Origin: Cordia subcordata
Taxonomy: Eukaryota; Streptophyta; Magnoliopsida; Boraginales; Cordiaceae
Length of the DNA: 64,000 nucleotides
Assembly (NCBI GenBank): GCA_028554755.1
Contig: JAPTOF010000001.1
Coordinates: 7,670,501-7,734,500 of the forward strand
Reading direction: 5' to 3'
The notes beneath the pieces are model-generated. The model saw only the letters and a program-made list of their open reading frames with translations. It ran no database searches and was not told the origin of the DNA. Below, one piece after another: positions 59,661-64,000 of the stretch. Every line of letters starts with the position of its first letter. Position 1 is the first letter of the stretch. A program made the translations under genes and the position numbers.

Positions 59661-60903
59661 GGAGAAGCATAGTAAGTCATACTTTATACTCTTCTTCACT
59701 GCCAAAGCAAATTAACATATAAAGCTATAGTACTGGTTTCAATGTGGTATGATCTCTTTTGCCTATAGAGAAAAAGATGGAAGCTAAAAAGGTTGTCCGA
59801 GAGAGAGAGAGAGAGAGAAAAGAAATTTAACTTTTGACACTGTTCAAAGACGCATATGTTTTGATAGTTTTGTTCTTTTGTTGTTTTGTGTTTGTCTCTA
59901 TTGCGTGTGTCACAGGAGGGACAGCTTCGTCACTCACAGAGCTTTCTGTGATGCTTTAGCAGAAGAAAATGCAAGATCAACAATTACACCAAACCCCTTT
60001 TTTTCCTCACTTGAAGCACAACAACAACAACAACTCCATAGCCATGGCGGCCTCCAAGCATTAATCCCATTGAAAAGGGAACAACAAGATCATCATCATG
60101 AGCAGCTTCAACGACAAAGTTTCATGCCGCAATGGTTAGCATGCTCATCAGCACCAATTGAAGCTCGACAAGGAACCCCACCTAACAATGATCTGTCCTC
60201 ATCACCATTGTTCTCGTCTAGAATACTAGACCATGAAAACCCTAGCCCTAATGATCATCCTACACTACCTTCTTTTGAACCCACCGCAGCGTTATGCCAT
60301 TCTCCTCACATGTCCGCAACTGCGCTGTTGCAAAAGGCAGCACAAATTGGAGTCGCAATGAGTCATCAACAAGAGGCAATTCTTAGACCCCACCAGGTTC
60401 ACATGACTCCAGCTGGTTTATCCTCACGTGAGGAGATACCAACTGGCTTAATGATTCATGGCTTGGCGTCTTATGGGCATAAAGCTATTGTCACCACTGA
60501 CTGCATGGAGCACATGGGTTCAACTGCCGAAGGCGGTGGAGCTCCTCCGTTGCTCCACCACCGCCATAACACCGCATTGAGTCCACTGTCATCATCCACA
60601 ACTGCATTTGGAGAATCAGCATTCGAGGATACATTTAATGAAATGCTAAATCGGAAAAACGATAGAAATCTTCAGCAGGAGACACTCACACAATCTTCCC
60701 ATTTGAGTTCAAGTAGAGAAGTTGGTAGTGGAAGTGGCCAGGAAGGCTTAACAAGAGACTTTTTGGGTCTCAAAGCATTCCCTCACAGAGACAGCTTCCT
60801 GAACATGGCTGCCGCAGGTCTTGATCGCATTGGAAGTTCTTCATCTCATGATTATCAGCAGAATCAGAATCAGAATCAGAATCAATCACCATGGCAAAAT
60901 TAG
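58610..60903 (+). CDS. IDD: INDETERMINATE DOMAIN (IDD/BIRD) C2H2 zinc-finger transcription factor, 3 exons
   Basis: Nuclear DNA-binding protein of the plant IDD family, which commonly works with GRAS/DELLA partners in development. Exons: 58610-58742, 58857-59256, 59916-60903; 506 aa. A basic nuclear-localisation stretch KKKR (35-38) is followed by the four-finger ID domain: C66/C69/H82/H86, C108/C113/H131/H136, C143/C146/H159/C163, C170/C172/H185/C189. The family motifs MSATALLQKAAQIG (310-323) and TRDFLGL (457-463) are present near the C-terminus. The start of the ORF is short and rich in T/S/N, and the C-terminus has an (NQ)n run. Intron 2 holds a (GA) microsatellite. The exact subfamily member cannot be decided from sequence alone. 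Confidence 0.95.
59624..59657. repeat. (GA) microsatellite in IDD intron 2
   Basis: An uninterrupted GA run of about 33 bp. A shorter (GA) run lies at 59800-59818 in the same intron. GA tracts can be bound by BPC/GAGA-type factors (family knowledge). Confidence 0.9.
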
Positions 60904-61715
60904 GCCTTATGGTAAGATGCATATATATATATACACAATATATATATATATATGTATATATATATGTATATATATATGCTTATTATATGGTCTCCTTCCT
61001 CTATAATCAGCATTTTGTTCAAAACATGAGTTTAGCTTGCTGTAATTTTGGCCTATCTTTCTCCATTTTAATTCTTCCAATGATTATAAGAGCTATTAAT
61101 TATTGGATATTATCTGCAATCTGTCATCTTAAAAGGTCATAAATCATTTGGCAGAAGAGTTGGTCATGTGAATTGATAGGATTATTTTACTTACTGTTCT
61201 ATAATTACTTTCATTAGAAATTTTTTGTTTTTTTAGCTCTTTTTCTCATTTTTTCCCCCCCTAATCTAATAGGTTATATGTTTCCTATAATAAGATGAAG
61301 GAGGATGAAAAAGGGGGGATTTCTTGTCCTAAGCTTTAGATGAACGATCATAAACAAGGAAGGCTACTGTTTTCATCCCCGTGTTTTACACGGGTTCTTT
61401 TTAATAGTAACGACTAATTTACTTGTGGTTTTTTATTTCTAATAAGGGGTGACAAACGTCACAAATCTTTTAAAATGTACAAACTAATCTTATTTTTTAG
61501 CATTAAATTTCAAGTTAAAATAACAATACATATTGATGTATATATAATAGGTAGTAAGTAATAAATAATAGAATAGATAATAGAAAATATATTAATATAT
61601 TATTTGATAATAAATCAAGTATAGTCATGCTATCTAAGTGCTAATGTGTTGGTATTCTAAATTTTAAAATTACTTGAAAAGAAGAATTTTAATATATAAA
61701 TAATAGAATAGATAA

Positions 61716-61748
<33 letters not shown>

Positions 61749-64000
61749 GTATAATAGGTAATAAACTAAGGATAATTATGCCGTGTAGGCCCTGATATTG
61801 CATTCAAAATTACTTAAAAGGAAAGAAGTTCAATACATATACTAGATAAAATAAAGTAAAAGAATATTTCCACATGTGGACAACAAAAACAAAGAACAGA
61901 ATAAAAAGAGTAATCAATTACCTGGATGTCATTTATTTTTCCTGTATTCAACAATTTCATCATTTATCTTTTTGAGTGACACTTTGTAATCCCCTGTATT
62001 TTTCATTGTGCCAGCATGCCTTTAGTATTTGAACAAAATAGGTCACAGTGCAATTACAAATTTAATAAATAATTTTTCTGCACTACCTTTAGTCCCTTAT
62101 TTTTTCTTGTTATGTCAATATTTGTCCTTCTATGTTATTTTCCCCCCCCAAAGGTTAACAAAAGAACTAATGCGGACAAAACTAGAAAACAAAAAGGATT
62201 TAAAACTGCTATTTTAAAAGATAGGGGACAAAATTATCAAAAGTGATAAAATAAAGGACCTTTACAGTAATTAACCCAAACAGAAAAGAGGAATTAATAT
62301 TTCTTATTTGAACTGAAAGGGAAAAGGAAAAAAAATTTTCAATTTAAATGTAAATTTTTGCTAAAATATATAAGTCTAACAATGAGAAATGAAGTACTTT
62401 TTTCTTTCTTTATGGTAAGGAATTTTTTATCTTTTCACGAACTATCACTTCTCATCTTTTAAAATTTCTGACTTTAGAGTGAAATAAAACGTCGTTATAT
62501 ATTAAAGAATTCTCCAAAATACTTCTTTTTTTTTTTTTTTGTTGATTCTGCTCTCCAAAAAATCAATTCAAACAAGGTGTGAAGTTTGGCCACGCCACTT
62601 GGATCAACCTCATTAAATTTCCACGTGCTTTAGAATTTTCATTTTTTTTTCTTTTTGACCCTTTTCTTTCTCTTTTTACCGATTAAATTTCTACTGGAAG
62701 TCCATCACCATTTTACTTAACTTTTTCCTTTAATGATTGCAGAATAATTATTTTAATTTACTATTTGGAAAGATAAAAGTCATGAGCAGTGAGGCCCACG
62801 AGCACCTCCCACAATGCTGGGCTTGGGGTAGACATTTTTGGACATGAGTTGACTGGCCGGTGACATGAAAGATATATCCAGTCATTGTTCGTTAAATGTC
62901 TTTTCTTCTTTTGATTTTTTTTTTCCGGTCAATTCTTCTTTTGATTTTTGAGAGAAACTTTTTATTTTGTATTTTACTTCCTATTTTTTGTTAAATTCGC
63001 AAATAATATTTATGATTGGATGCCTCCAAAATGGTATAGTGTTGGGATACACAAGTCAAGAAGGCATTGAATTAAAAAAAAATGGATACATGAAGAAATC
63101 AAATGATTTGATTCTTATTTTGTAGAAAGTTTCAGTGAAAGCTACTAAGAACATAAGCTATTTCTTCATTAATCCCTCGAGGTTTGAAACTTACAATGTG
63201 AAAATTTGAACATTGCGGGAAAAATCTCCATTTTTTTTAGCCAGAAAGATTTATTCTTCAATTTGCGGCTCTTTAATTTCATATTTGTTCTATTATATAT
63301 CTCAATTACAAATCTAGTCAAAACTCAGTTTGTCATTTTTAAACGTTGAGAAGAATACAGTATAATAAATGTATGTCTCAAGTTAGTTCTCATTTCTCGA
63401 CAAATAATACATCATGTGAAAATCTCTATACAAAGCACCTCAATTTGAGATGAAGGAAAGATTACACACTACTAAAAGTTAGTTTTTAACAACCGCCAAA
63501 ACCAGTTGCCAAATTGTGGTGTTTACCGCTAAGAGGAAACTTTTATTTATGATCTTTGCTCAAACATTAATTCTTGAAATAATAAAATTTGTTTCAAACA
63601 AATCTTTTTTTTTTTTGTGTGTGTGTGTATGTGTTGTCTTTTTATTGTTTTCATAATCTAACTAATTAGATATTTGCACTTTGTTCTATCTAACTTTTAA
63701 ACATTTAAAAAAAAAATATGCATCTCATCATCTCCCTAACTAAGCCCTAAGAGCTGCTGCATAAAAAAGTTAAAACAAGCTCCTTGAGATTTCCTATGAA
63801 ATAGTTGATTGAAGATTATACCTTTTCCTTTTCTCTCTGAGTGGAAAGCGTTCTTCTTTCAAAATAGCAACCGAGGAGGCCTTTTAGAGTCAGACGAAGA
63901 ATAAAATGATATTTTGGACATTCATGAAAACTTTTGAGCATTAAACTTATTCCTTGCGGTCCCACCTCTTCCCTCCCCATCCCAAATGGAAGAATTTTTT
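60904..64000. other. Downstream intergenic region, no gene
   Basis: IDD 3' UTR with a TA-rich tract (60918-60978), then AT-rich DNA. A perfect hairpin CCCGTGTTTTACACGGG at 61378-61394 resembles a Helitron 3' end, but no CTAG follows within about 15 bp. A CACTACTAAAAG word at about 63468 resembles a CACTA terminus but has no partner. (TA) runs occur at about 61711-61750. No ORF of known family to the window end. Confidence 0.55.

Noticed and set aside
61378..61394. Perfect GC hairpin resembling a Helitron end
   Set aside because: No CTAG at the expected distance on either side and no matching start. Kept only as a note.
63468..63490. CACTACTAAAAG word resembling a CACTA terminus
   Set aside because: No inverted partner within the window and no target duplication.

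Overview
This window is nuclear DNA from a flowering plant, most likely a eudicot. The genes have GT-AG introns, the 9-base mini-exon of plant invertases is present, and the intergenic DNA is very AT-rich and full of plant transposons (Athila, Copia, Helitrons, CACTA, SINEs, MITEs). I could not identify the species.

Four host genes can be read exon by exon. (1) 3319-7209, plus strand: an 11-exon NAP1-type histone chaperone (354 aa). (2) 8067-15745, minus strand: a two-exon ADP/ATP-carrier-family gene that best matches plasma-membrane ANT1 (327 aa). Its single intron is about 6.7 kb and carries a deleted Copia element and other repeats. (3) 21198-24475, minus strand: a seven-exon GH32 gene of the cell-wall invertase / fructan exohydrolase group (562 aa). 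(4) 58610-60903, plus strand: a three-exon INDETERMINATE DOMAIN (IDD) C2H2 zinc-finger transcription factor (506 aa). Genes 1 and 2 converge. The four have unrelated functions (histone chaperoning, nucleotide transport, sugar hydrolysis, transcription), and I see no operon-like or clustered pathway.

Transposons fill the space between them. 1-3300 holds MITE-like repeats and a SINE with a long target-site duplication. 12388-14242 is a Copia element reduced to LTRs plus reverse transcriptase/RNase H, lying in the PM-ANT1 intron. 17033-20779 is a second decayed Copia with a clean 5-bp duplication and a fragment of a third Copia inside it. 25685-36674 is an 11-kb Athila-type Gypsy element on the minus strand, with every ORF broken and one LTR truncated. 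36675-58600 is a gene desert with at least five short Helitron-like elements (45-53 kb), a 3.95-kb non-autonomous CACTA element (51692-55644) with a Helitron and MITEs nested in it, a small SINE and several MITEs. 60904-64000 is AT-rich and has no recognisable gene.

I found no tRNA or rRNA gene, no CRISPR, and nothing that looks like a new biological system. The points most worth checking are the substrate-determining residue of the GH32 enzyme, the missing prenylation tail of the NAP1 protein, the uORF overlapping the IDD start codon, the Helitron cluster with a duplicated terminus, and the transition-biased decay of the Athila element.
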